A stretch of DNA of 64,000 bases, from NCBI RefSeq assembly GCF_000447295.1, contig NZ_KE650771.1, positions 3,669,964 through 3,733,963 of the forward strand. Direction: 5' to 3'. Of the stretch, positions 15,352 through 23,945 are shown in pieces; position 1 is the stretch's first letter, and each line of letters opens with the position of its first letter. The translations under genes and the position numbers were made by a program. A model generated the notes under the pieces. It made no database searches and was not told the origin of the DNA. It worked only from the letters and a program-made list of their open reading frames with translations. This stretch comes from Fischerella sp. PCC 9431 (GTDB lineage Bacteria > Cyanobacteriota > Cyanobacteriia > Cyanobacteriales > Nostocaceae).

Positions 15352-17850
15352 ATGTCACAAATCAATCATTTTGTCAAGAAAGCACCAAGAGTATATCGTT
15401 CTTTGGTAGTAACGGCATTGCTTGCCAACGGTATTTTCCAATTTATTGCGCCTGTATTAGCAGAAGGCACAACAGCTGGTCAATCGATCAGTAACACGGC
15501 AACTGCAACCTACGAAGATCCCAATAATCCAGGTACAACAATTAATAGTACTTCCAATACAGTAACTGTGACTGTAGCAGAGGTCGCTGGTATAACTGTC
15601 ACAGCCTCTGGTATTACAGATAGTACATCAGCAACACCTGTTTCAGTGGGTGATACTCTGTACTACAACTACACAGTAACTAACGTTGGTAACGACCCCA
15701 CCAAATTCCGGGTTCCCAACTTGGCACGTGTAACAGGTCCCGCAACTGCGGGTAACTTGGAATACAGCACTAATGGCGGTACAACCTGGACAGCAATTAG
15801 TGGTAGTGAATACGTTACAAATTCCATCCCTGTTGGCGGTTCGATTTTGGTACGTGTGCCGGTAACTGTCCAACCTGGCGCTCAAACTAATGATGTGATT
15901 AACGTTACTCTTGGTGATACTCCTGGTGATGGTCAGAATCAACTGCGAGATCCCAATGGTGGTGACGTTTACACCGTAGATAATGCCGATGGATCAGTTA
16001 CAGGGGAAGTTGCTGGCGCACCTGTGAACGGTGTACGTGAGGCTAGCGCCACTCAAAAAGCAACCGTAAATTCTTCCCTGAAGAACTATGCTCTGGCTAC
16101 GATTCTCAAAACCCGCAGTGATTACAACAATGCTGGTACTCCAGTAATTACCGATGACACACTCAGCTACGACTTGAGTGTGAGAGTAGAGTTAAACGAC
16201 CCAACCGGTAATAATATTACTCCTGCACCACTTGTTGGTACAACAATTAATGGTTTGACTGGTCAGCGCATTTTAGTTTCTGATGGGATTCCTAATGGTA
16301 CAGAATTAGCAGCTATACCCACTCCACCACCTGGTTGGCAAGTAGTTTACACAATCGACCCAGTTAGTATTAATGCGAACAGTGCCACTTGGCAACCGCT
16401 AACAACTGCTACTAACCTTTCTACTGTCACCCGTGTCGGTTTTGTCAACGATCCAGCTGTAGTTACTTCCATTGCTCCCGGTAAAACAGTTAGCGGATTC
16501 TCAATCAAAGTAAAAGTTAAATCTACAGCAACTTCACCGTTAACAGTCAACAACATCGCTCAATTGTTTGGTCAAACTTCTGGCGGTACAACCCTAGTCT
16601 ACGACGAATCGGGTGATCAAAATCCCAGTAACTACGATGGTCGGACAATTCCTCCAGGTTCAACAGATACCAATAATGATGGTGTCCCTGATACAAATCC
16701 TACAGTGACTGACGGGTATATTAACGACGCCACCGATTTAGGTAACACTGGTACTGATCCTGGTAACAACAACAGTGGTACTGGTCTTGGTGGTGAAGCA
16801 AATACCTTCACAGTGCAAACGCCTGTTGCTTCTGATGTCCTGAACGGACCAGAACGACTTCCAGATGCTATTGGTCCGACTAGTAATAACGATGACTTCA
16901 CCAACAAATCTTCCTTTGTACCTCCAACTCAAGCCCCAGGTTCAAACCTCGATCCATCTGGTGTAGCTTTTACTAACACGGTTCGCAATAGCGGTACTAA
17001 TCCAAACAACATTTCCTTAGTTCCCACACCACCAACTAATGCTGCTGATTTACCCGCCAATACACTAGTAACCATTACTTACGGGGCTGAGTCAAAATCC
17101 TATGTGTGGACTGGTACGCAATTTGTATTTGATACAGACCGCAATCCCACCACAACCGGCGACCAATCACCAATTGATGCAATCTCTAAGTACATCACTA
17201 TTCCTAACGTTGCACCAGGTACAAACGTGAACTATGGTGTCGAGGTGAATCTACCTCCAGGTACTCCTCTGTCTACCGATATTGATAAAGGTTTCCCTGT
17301 TCCAATCACCGCCTTCGTTGATGATGCTACTCCTGGTATAGGTTCTGAACCAAAGAATACCACTATCGATCGCGTCTACACTGGCTTCTTGAAACTAGTC
17401 AAAGAATCACGTGTAATAGCAGGTACTGGTCCAGCTGTTCAAGGTAACGATGGTACTTTCAGTAGCACTCCGAAGAAACCTGCACCAGGAAACATTATTG
17501 AGTACCGGATTACCTACAAAAATATTTCTGAAGCCCAAGCCGGTACAGGTAACATACTTTTGAGAGCTGACAAAGTTGTAATTACTGAAGATGGTACAGC
17601 CGGTGGTAACAACTGGGCGTTAGACAATGATGTTAACGGTCAAATTGATACCAGTAACATCGTCGGATCAGCCAAAGATTCTGGTGCTGCAACCATCAAT
17701 TTCTACAACGGTAATCCAGCAACCAACTCTGGTATTGATCAAACTGGCACAACAGTAAACACCGACGTTACCAAATACGTGAATACCGTCACAGGTAATG
17801 TTGCACCAGGTGAATCTAGAACATTCATATTCCAACGCAAAGTGAATTAG
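15352..17850 (+). CDS. Large exported DUF11-type surface protein (832 residues)
   Basis: Residues 1-38 form a signal peptide (basic start, hydrophobic LVVTALLANGIFQFIAPVLA, then AEG). The mature part is Thr/Asn/Gly/Val-rich with repeated beta-sandwich pattern: the first domain around 45-180 contains DTLYYNYTVTNVGNDP, a DUF11-like signature, and similar pieces recur near residues 525-560 and 685-830 (PGNIIEYRITYKNISEA). A linker rich in Asp/Asn/Gly (DTNNDGVPDTNPTVTDGY) resembles calcium-binding surface linkers. There is no catalytic motif, Cys is rare, and no sorting signal is obvious. The protein ends with a beta-strand (SRTFIFQRKV). It is the first gene of a five-gene run of similar exported proteins. 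Likely role is cell-surface or sheath architecture; this is inferred. Confidence 0.85.
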   Translation: MSQINHFVKKAPRVYRSLVVTALLANGIFQFIAPVLAEGTTAGQSISNTATATYEDPNNPGTTINSTSNTVTVTVAEVAGITVTASGITDSTSATPVSVGDTLYYNYTVTNVGNDPTKFRVPNLARVTGPATAGNLEYSTNGGTTWTAISGSEYVTNSIPVGGSILVRVPVTVQPGAQTNDVINVTLGDTPGDGQNQLRDPNGGDVYTVDNADGSVTGEVAGAPVNGVREASATQKATVNSSLKNYALATILKTRSDYNNAGTPVITDDTLSYDLSVRVELNDPTGNNITPAPLVGTTINGLTGQRILVSDGIPNGTELAAIPTPPPGWQVVYTIDPVSINANSATWQPLTTATNLSTVTRVGFVNDPAVVTSIAPGKTVSGFSIKVKVKSTATSPLTVNNIAQLFGQTSGGTTLVYDESGDQNPSNYDGRTIPPGSTDTNNDGVPDTNPTVTDGYINDATDLGNTGTDPGNNNSGTGLGGEANTFTVQTPVASDVLNGPERLPDAIGPTSNNDDFTNKSSFVPPTQAPGSNLDPSGVAFTNTVRNSGTNPNNISLVPTPPTNAADLPANTLVTITYGAESKSYVWTGTQFVFDTDRNPTTTGDQSPIDAISKYITIPNVAPGTNVNYGVEVNLPPGTPLSTDIDKGFPVPITAFVDDATPGIGSEPKNTTIDRVYTGFLKLVKESRVIAGTGPAVQGNDGTFSSTPKKPAPGNIIEYRITYKNISEAQAGTGNILLRADKVVITEDGTAGGNNWALDNDVNGQIDTSNIVGSAKDSGAATINFYNGNPATNSGIDQTGTTVNTDVTKYVNTVTGNVAPGESRTFIFQRKVN

Positions 17851-17856
17851 TAGTTC

Positions 17857-17902
17857 GTAGTGAGTGCTTTAGCACTCAATTAAGCGCTAAAGCGCTCACT
17901 AC
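17857..17902. repeat. 46-bp hairpin repeat (GTAGTGAG...CTCACTAC)
   Basis: A 20-bp stem with two mismatches and a short loop: GTAGTGAGTGCTTTAGCACT against the complement of AGCGCTAAAGCGCTCACTAC. It lies immediately after the stop codon of the 832-residue protein. It belongs to a hairpin family often seen between genes of filamentous cyanobacteria. It could also attenuate read-through to the next gene. Confidence 0.75.
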
Positions 17903-17937
17903 AAACAAGCAAAAATTTTTTGAACAGGTTTATCAAT

Positions 17938-18510
17938 ATGAAACGTTTTGCAATTGCGAGTATGGGAGCAGTAGCACTGATTGTTACACTTCCATTTGTT
18001 AATCAAATTCCGATACTCACAAATATCTGGCGTTCTGATGCTGCTTTGGCTCAAAATCCCCAAGCTAAAAGCCAAGTAGAATTGCGTCTACAAGCAGAAA
18101 AGAAAATAGTAGTGCGGCAAGTGCAGGGTAAGCAAAAAGAAAGTTGGCAAGCATTGCAAGGTAAAGCGGTGGTGCAACCAGGAGATATACTGCGCTACAC
18201 AGTCGCTGGTGTTAATAATACCAATAAAGCAGTCAAAAATCTCCTAATTAATCAGCCGATTCCAAAAGGAATGGTGTATGTGCTGAATTCTGCCACTGTG
18301 AATGCTAACACTGGCGCCAAAATTACTTACAGCATTGATAACGGACGCAGCTTTGTAGAAAAGCCAACGGTACAAGTCAAGCTTCCTAATGGCAAAGTAG
18401 AAACTCGTCCTGCACCTGCAACTGTCTACACCCATATTCGTTGGAATTTTGGCACATCCGTTGCAGCCAAAGCACAAATCAAAGGAACTTATCAAGTGCA
18501 GGTGCGGTGA
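17938..18510 (+). CDS. Small exported DUF11-type protein (190 residues)
   Basis: The ATG at 17938 (MKRFAIASM) starts a clear signal peptide ending ALA-Q near residue 38; an upstream in-frame TTG at 17920 is not needed. The mature protein of about 150 residues is a single DUF11-like domain: VQPGDILRYTVAGVNNTNK followed by INQPIPKGMVYVLNSA, then SIDNGRSF, and a final strand YTHIRWNFG plus GTYQVQVR. The pattern is that of the conserved-repeat beta-sandwich found in bacterial and archaeal surface proteins. It is placed between two larger members of the same class, so it is probably a small component of the same surface structure. Function is inferred. Confidence 0.85.
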   Translation: MKRFAIASMGAVALIVTLPFVNQIPILTNIWRSDAALAQNPQAKSQVELRLQAEKKIVVRQVQGKQKESWQALQGKAVVQPGDILRYTVAGVNNTNKAVKNLLINQPIPKGMVYVLNSATVNANTGAKITYSIDNGRSFVEKPTVQVKLPNGKVETRPAPATVYTHIRWNFGTSVAAKAQIKGTYQVQVR

Positions 18511-18515
18511 GTTGG

Positions 18516-18572
18516 GGATCGGGGAAAGGGGATTGGGGAAAAGGGATCAGGGAAAGGGGATCGGGAATTGGT
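18516..18572. repeat. G-rich short tandem repeat (GGGGAT/GGGGAAA type)
   Basis: Degenerate units GGGGATC, GGGGAAA and GGGGATTG follow the stop codon of the small DUF11 gene. The opposite-strand relatives (CCCCGAT, CCCCAAT) occur at 58119-58213. It is non-coding and typical of cyanobacterial intergenic repeats. Confidence 0.7.
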
Positions 18573-18670
18573 TTTTTCTCCGCGTCTAGTGTGTCTCCCA
18601 ACTTCCTTGTCCCCCATGTCCCCTTACCCTTGTCTCTCTAGTTTCTAAAACTTTCACAGGAGAAAATTTA

Positions 18671-20206
18671 GTGCGCCGTCAAAGTTCGCGATGCCAGAAT
18701 CATGCTAAAAGTAGCTGGTTTAGGCGGATAGCGGCAACGTTTGTGGTGACAAGTGTATTGCAGAGTCCTATGTCTGCGATCGCTCAAGTTGAGAATAGCA
18801 AGCCGTTGACCAACTTTACAAATCAAGCTACTTATACTTATACAGATCCTAGTAATAATCTTAAATATCAAGGTATTTCCCGTCAGATTCAAGCTGCTCC
18901 CACGCCATTAGTTGACCCACTGGGGCGAATTTTAGGATGTGGTGGTAATGTTTTAGCTGATTACACAGGCTTTTCTGTTGCTGTTTATGAATCTGACCCT
19001 AGTGATCCTACAGGAACAGAATTAGGAAATTTGTTACCCCTGACTCGCACAGAATTACCTGATATTCCTAACAATAATATTTCTGGTGGATTAAGACCAA
19101 ATATTGAGAATAGTAACCCTTATTTCCTAACCAATACAGAACCACTGGGCGCTTATAATTTCCTATTTGATCCGAATTTAGGTCAAACAGACCCTGGTAG
19201 AACTTATATTTTTGTTGTCAATCCACCAGCCAATTCGATTTATAAACAGCGTCGGATCAAGATTCAAATCCTCCAAAGCACTGGTACAGAGAACAATGAT
19301 GTTGTCCGGTATGTTGCAACATCTTTAGATGGTCAACCAATTACACTCACAGGTCAAACCCAAACTGAGTCAACGGTTGTTTTAGTTGCCAATGCTGAAC
19401 TCCAAGGACTAGATTTACTAGCTTTTGAATTTACTACAAATATGTGTCAGCCAGAACAAGTGCAGATTGTCAAAACAGGCGATCGCGCTACGGCTGAACC
19501 AGGAGATACAGTTATCTATCGCCTCTCAGTCAGAAATTCTGCTGATGCTGGTTTGGATAGTGTGGTTGTTACTGATACTTTACCCTTGGGTTTTAACTTC
19601 TTACCTAAATCTGTTCGCGGTGAAATAGATGGTCAATCTGTCACCATCACAGCTGAACGCAGTGGTTCCAACGTGATTTTCCGAACAAATACTGTAGTTC
19701 CGTCACAAAAAGTATTAAATATTGCCTACGCAGTCCAACTTACTCCAGATTCAGTGCGAGGTTCGGGGCGCAACTTAGCCAGTGTCACTGCTCAAAGAGC
19801 AGATAACCGTTTCATTACTAAAGACGGACCAGCTACTCACCAGTTACAAATTAGACCCGGTATTGTGTCTGACTGCGGCACAATTATTGGTCGAGTGTTT
19901 GTAGACAAAAACTTTGATGGGGAACAGCAGCCAGGTGAACCAGGAGTTCCCAATGCAGTGATTTTCTTGGAAGATGGCAACCGTATTACTACTGATGCTA
20001 ATGGGTTATTTTCTCTAGCCAATGTCTTACCAGGCAATCACACAGGAGTTCTCGACCTCAGCAGTCTCCCTGATTACACCTTAGCACCCAATCTCAAATT
20101 TAAAGAACGTAACAGCCAATCCCGCTTAGTGCGTTTACAACCCGGTGGAATGGCACGTATGAACTTCGCACTCACCCCCACATCTGGTGAGGAGGTCAAG
20201 AAATGA
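18671..20206 (+). CDS. Exported DUF11 plus SdrD-B-like protein (511 residues)
   Basis: Translation starts at GTG 18671, because AGGAGA lies eight bases upstream and the product then begins with a basic region (MRRQSSRCQNH) and a signal peptide ending AIA-QVEN. The middle holds a DUF11 domain at about residues 270-400 (VQIVKTGDRATAEPGDTVIY, then VVVTDTLPLGFNFLPKS). The C-terminal 110 residues form an SdrD-B/Cna-B-like domain (GTIIGRVFVDKNFDGEQQPG, then VPNAVIFLEDG, then TTDANGLFSLANVLPG), a fold that often forms rigid stalks. The last codons overlap the start of the next gene (ATGA at 20203-20206), so the barrel protein is translationally coupled to it. This coupling suggests that the two proteins act together. 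Confidence 0.88.
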   Translation: MRRQSSRCQNHAKSSWFRRIAATFVVTSVLQSPMSAIAQVENSKPLTNFTNQATYTYTDPSNNLKYQGISRQIQAAPTPLVDPLGRILGCGGNVLADYTGFSVAVYESDPSDPTGTELGNLLPLTRTELPDIPNNNISGGLRPNIENSNPYFLTNTEPLGAYNFLFDPNLGQTDPGRTYIFVVNPPANSIYKQRRIKIQILQSTGTENNDVVRYVATSLDGQPITLTGQTQTESTVVLVANAELQGLDLLAFEFTTNMCQPEQVQIVKTGDRATAEPGDTVIYRLSVRNSADAGLDSVVVTDTLPLGFNFLPKSVRGEIDGQSVTITAERSGSNVIFRTNTVVPSQKVLNIAYAVQLTPDSVRGSGRNLASVTAQRADNRFITKDGPATHQLQIRPGIVSDCGTIIGRVFVDKNFDGEQQPGEPGVPNAVIFLEDGNRITTDANGLFSLANVLPGNHTGVLDLSSLPDYTLAPNLKFKERNSQSRLVRLQPGGMARMNFALTPTSGEEVKK

Positions 20207-23200
20207 ATCAAGGTAGAAGGGAGTTACTTCAGTCTCAACATTTGAATGCAAAGAGTTTGAGACTATTGGGGGTGATAGTAGGATCTGTGAGCATAATACT
20301 ATATCCCATCATAGCTAGGGCAGAACATACAAAAGTTGTCCAACAGGAAGAGCAAAAAAATGCAGAAACGCGAAAACTCAGTAACACGGAGAAGTTTCTT
20401 GAACTTAAACCAACTTTATCTGAAGATGCGATTGATTTATTTTTGGAGGACAAATTATCAGTCCTACCAAAAGATCTACAAAAACTAATACAAAATACAT
20501 CTTCTTCCCCCACCTCTGCATCTCCCAACCTTCCTATCAAAATCGTCACCCCCACCCCTGAGACTGTAGTCGATATACCAGCAACCACGGTCATATTGCA
20601 ATTTCCTGTAGGTGCAAGGGTGGAATTGCGTGTAAATGGAGATTTAGTAGATCCATCCTTGTTGGGACAGACAGAAAGTGATGCCAATACTAACTTAGTA
20701 ACGCAGACATGGTATGGTGTTTCCTTAAAAGAAGGAGCTAATACTATCACTACCCAAGTGGTAGATTCGAGTGAAGGGCCTGTGAGTGTGCAGGTGGTGG
20801 TAAGAGGCGCACCCACACAGTTAAAGTTGGAAACCGTCGAGACTCGAATTCCAGCAGATGGACGTTCCACAGCAACAGTGAAAGGGGAACTCCGAGATGA
20901 AAACGGGAATCGCTCCAACCGCGATGGAGTTGTGACTCTGATACCTACTGCTGGTGAGTTTGTTGGTAAAGATTTTAAACCTGATGAACCCGGATTCCAA
21001 GTAGAGGCAAAGAAAGGACAATTTAGCGCTACTCTCAAGTCAAATTTGAATGCTCAAACTGTCAGAATTCGAGCGATCGCCAATGATTTAGAAGCCTATA
21101 CACAACTACAATTTGAAACAGCTTTACGTCCGAGTTTGGTAACTGGGGTAGTAGATGTACGTTTGGGTGCGAGAGGTACAGATTACTACAGCAGTTTTCG
21201 TGATTTTCTTCCTCCTAGCAAAGACAATAGCACTCAATTAAATATACGTTCGTCAGTCTTTGCGACTGGGGCGATTGGAGAATGGTTATTTACTGGTGCT
21301 TACAACAGTTTTCGTAATCTGAATGAAGATTGTAACTGTGACAACAGGCTGTTTCGTAGTTTCCAATTCAATGACCAAAACTATCCTGTCTACGGTGACA
21401 GTTCTAAAACAGAAGTCATCACTCCTTCTACTGATAGCATCTACGCACGGTTAGAGCGATCGCCCAAAATAGCTGGTGCTGAACCCGATTATTTCATGTG
21501 GGGCGACTACACCACTCAGGAATTTGCCCGTTCATCCCAGCAATTTACCTCAGTCACACGTCAATTGCATGGCTTCAAAGCTAACTATAGCCTGGGAAAT
21601 TTACAATTTACTGGTTTGTATGCTAACGACGTTGAAGCCTTTCAACGCGATACTATTGCTCCTGATGGTACAAGTGGTTACTATTTCCTCTCGCGTAGAT
21701 TATTAGTTCCCGGTAGTGAAAATATCGCGATCGAGTTAGAAGAACTCAACCGTCCTGGTACTGTCTTAGAACGTAAACAACTTAATCGCGGCCCTGATTA
21801 TGAAATTGACTATGATCGCGGAACTATCTTATTCCGCGAACCGATTCAACGTACTGACCTAGATGAGAATGGACAGGTTTTAGTCCGGCGTATTGTCGTT
21901 ACTTACCAATACAAAAGTAGTGGTTCCGAAAGTAATATCTATGCTGGTCGCTTGCAATATAATTTTGACCGCACCCTGAATCAAGAAAGTTGGATCGGAA
22001 CAACTTACTTCCAACAAGATCAAGGGATGCGTGACTTTGAACTCTACGGTGCAGATGCACAGATTGCTTTGGGTTCAACAGGAAAATTGATCGCAGAATA
22101 CGCGCGTTCCACAAATAGTTCTGACATTTCAGGAAAGGTGAGTGGTTCAGCGTACCGGATTGAAGCTGAGGGAGATATTTTCCCTGGTTTACGAGGACGC
22201 ACTTACTATCGTTCCACAGATGCAGGTTTTGCTAACGATGCTACAACTAGCTTTGTTCCTGGTCAAACTCGCTACGGAGCGCAATTGACAGGAAAAATTT
22301 CACCTACAACTAATTTACGGTTCCAATACGACCACGAAGATAATTTTGGGACTGCACCCCAACCACTAGATACTTTTGATGAATTATTTGCACCCCGCAC
22401 AGAAGCTGTTCCTGGGAGCAAAGTTGATAATTCTTTGACGACAATTTCTGCGGGGATTCAACAGCGTTTTGGTAAAGCTACCTTAGATGTGGACTGGATA
22501 CATCGTGACAGAGAAGATCGGATCTCACCAGAAAGTCTGAGCAGTAATTCTGACCAATTGCGATCGCAACTTAAAATCCCAATTACCAACATTCTCAGTT
22601 TCCAAGCAATCAATGAACTGACTTTATCTTCAGAAACTGATGCTGTTTATCCAGACCGAACAGCTTTTGGTATAAATTGGGTTGTTTTACCTGGTGTGAA
22701 CATCAGCTTGGCGCAACAGTTTTTTACTCGCGGTCAATATGACAATAACTCCATCACCAGCTTGAGTGTCAATGGTCAACATAAACTTGGTGCAGATACG
22801 ACTATCACTGGTCGTTACACAATTTTTGGTGGAGCGAATGAACTGACTACCCAAGGAGCCATTGGATTAAATAACCGTTGGACTATCGCCCCTGGCTTAA
22901 AACTCAATCTTGCTTACGAACACATTTTTGGCAACTTTTTCGGACGTACTGCAACAGGACAACAATTTCCTCAACCCTTTGCTGTGGGTCAAAGTGGTTA
23001 CTCATTAGGGGTTGGTAGTGGTGATAGCTATAGTATCGGTTTGGAATACACTAATAGCCAGAAGTTCCAAGCCAGCGCCCGTTTCGAGCATCGCAGTTCT
23101 TCGAGTGGTGCCAACACCGTAATTACCGCAGGCGCGACAGGTAAAATATCACCTGCACTCACTGTCTTAGTACGTTATCAACAGGCAAATTCTTCCAATC

Positions 23201-23844
23201 AAAAACTAACAGGATTGGGAGATACAGCCAGTCTGAAATTAGGTTTAGCCTATCGCGACCCTAAAAACGATAAGTTTAACGCCTTGTTGCGGTATGAATA
23301 CCGCAAAAATCCCGCCGTGATTCCTGATACTGTTCTGTTGGGGAGTGGTACAGGTTCCGAAGACCATACCTTTGCTGTGGAAGCTATCTACGCTCCGAAT
23401 TGGCAATGGGAATTTTATGGTAAGTATGCTCTACGTAATAGTACTTCTTACTTAGCTGAAGATTTAGTTGGAACTAGTACAGTTAATTTAGGACAATTAC
23501 GGGCTACCTATCGTTTAGGATACAGCATGGATTTAGTGGGTGAAGCACGGTTGATTAGTCAAAGTAATTACACAGAAACAGGTTTTATGGTTGAAGCAGG
23601 TTACTATCTCACACCAAATTTACGCCTGTCTGCTGGTTATGCTTTTGGTAAAGTTGATGACCGTGATTTTTCAGGTACTCGTTCCGCAGGTGGGCTGTAT
23701 CTGGGTTTGACGATGAAGTTAAACGAATTATTTGATGGATTTGGATTGCAAAAAGTCCCGCCACGCCAGCAGCAAGAATCTACTAAGACTTTAGTGGAGA
23801 AATTGAAGAAGGCGAAAACGGGGGTGCAAAAGGGCGAGATATGA
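20203..23844 (+). CDS. Large predicted outer-membrane beta-barrel with N-terminal Ig-like domains (1213 residues)
   Basis: The start overlaps the upstream stop by four bases. A signal sequence occupies residues 18-42 (SLRLLGVIVGSVSIILYPII, then ARA). A polar region follows, then two Ig-like parts: about 110-205 (ATTVILQFPVGARVELRVNG) and about 208-305, where TRIPADGRSTATVKGELRDENG and VVTLIPTAGEF match invasin/Big-1 type domains (the first motif is TRIPADGRSTATV). From about residue 310 to 1180 there are many alternating amphipathic strands with aromatic ends (for example GKLIAEYARST and LRGRTYYRST), as in large outer-membrane barrels. The final strand is LYLGLTMKL, followed by a charged tail. 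No TonB box or plug domain was recognised. It may anchor or export the neighbouring DUF11 proteins; this is inference. Confidence 0.82.
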   Translation: MNQGRRELLQSQHLNAKSLRLLGVIVGSVSIILYPIIARAEHTKVVQQEEQKNAETRKLSNTEKFLELKPTLSEDAIDLFLEDKLSVLPKDLQKLIQNTSSSPTSASPNLPIKIVTPTPETVVDIPATTVILQFPVGARVELRVNGDLVDPSLLGQTESDANTNLVTQTWYGVSLKEGANTITTQVVDSSEGPVSVQVVVRGAPTQLKLETVETRIPADGRSTATVKGELRDENGNRSNRDGVVTLIPTAGEFVGKDFKPDEPGFQVEAKKGQFSATLKSNLNAQTVRIRAIANDLEAYTQLQFETALRPSLVTGVVDVRLGARGTDYYSSFRDFLPPSKDNSTQLNIRSSVFATGAIGEWLFTGAYNSFRNLNEDCNCDNRLFRSFQFNDQNYPVYGDSSKTEVITPSTDSIYARLERSPKIAGAEPDYFMWGDYTTQEFARSSQQFTSVTRQLHGFKANYSLGNLQFTGLYANDVEAFQRDTIAPDGTSGYYFLSRRLLVPGSENIAIELEELNRPGTVLERKQLNRGPDYEIDYDRGTILFREPIQRTDLDENGQVLVRRIVVTYQYKSSGSESNIYAGRLQYNFDRTLNQESWIGTTYFQQDQGMRDFELYGADAQIALGSTGKLIAEYARSTNSSDISGKVSGSAYRIEAEGDIFPGLRGRTYYRSTDAGFANDATTSFVPGQTRYGAQLTGKISPTTNLRFQYDHEDNFGTAPQPLDTFDELFAPRTEAVPGSKVDNSLTTISAGIQQRFGKATLDVDWIHRDREDRISPESLSSNSDQLRSQLKIPITNILSFQAINELTLSSETDAVYPDRTAFGINWVVLPGVNISLAQQFFTRGQYDNNSITSLSVNGQHKLGADTTITGRYTIFGGANELTTQGAIGLNNRWTIAPGLKLNLAYEHIFGNFFGRTATGQQFPQPFAVGQSGYSLGVGSGDSYSIGLEYTNSQKFQASARFEHRSSSSGANTVITAGATGKISPALTVLVRYQQANSSNQKLTGLGDTASLKLGLAYRDPKNDKFNALLRYEYRKNPAVIPDTVLLGSGTGSEDHTFAVEAIYAPNWQWEFYGKYALRNSTSYLAEDLVGTSTVNLGQLRATYRLGYSMDLVGEARLISQSNYTETGFMVEAGYYLTPNLRLSAGYAFGKVDDRDFSGTRSAGGLYLGLTMKLNELFDGFGLQKVPPRQQQESTKTLVEKLKKAKTGVQKGEI

Positions 23845-23855
23845 ATTTCCCATCA

Positions 23856-23890
23856 AATGTAGAGACGTAGCATTGCTACGTCTCTACATT
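23856..23890. repeat. Perfect 16-bp stem hairpin (GTAGAGACGTAGC type)
   Basis: The arm AATGTAGAGACGTAGC (23856-23871) pairs without mismatch with 23875-23890 around a 3-base loop, 11 bases after the stop of the barrel gene. This GTAGAGACGTAGC palindrome is a dispersed repeat in filamentous cyanobacteria. It may stop transcription before the next gene, although no T-tract follows. Confidence 0.75.
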
Positions 23891-23945
23891 AATTACGTAA
23901 TTTGACGTATATAAAAGTATAAATAATATATTTTTGAATCTAGCA

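Noticed and set aside
20235-21038. Long minus-strand frame (267 codons) opposite the barrel gene
   Set aside because: It is antisense to a strongly supported coding region and has Ser/Thr/Pro-rich nonsense composition without any motif.
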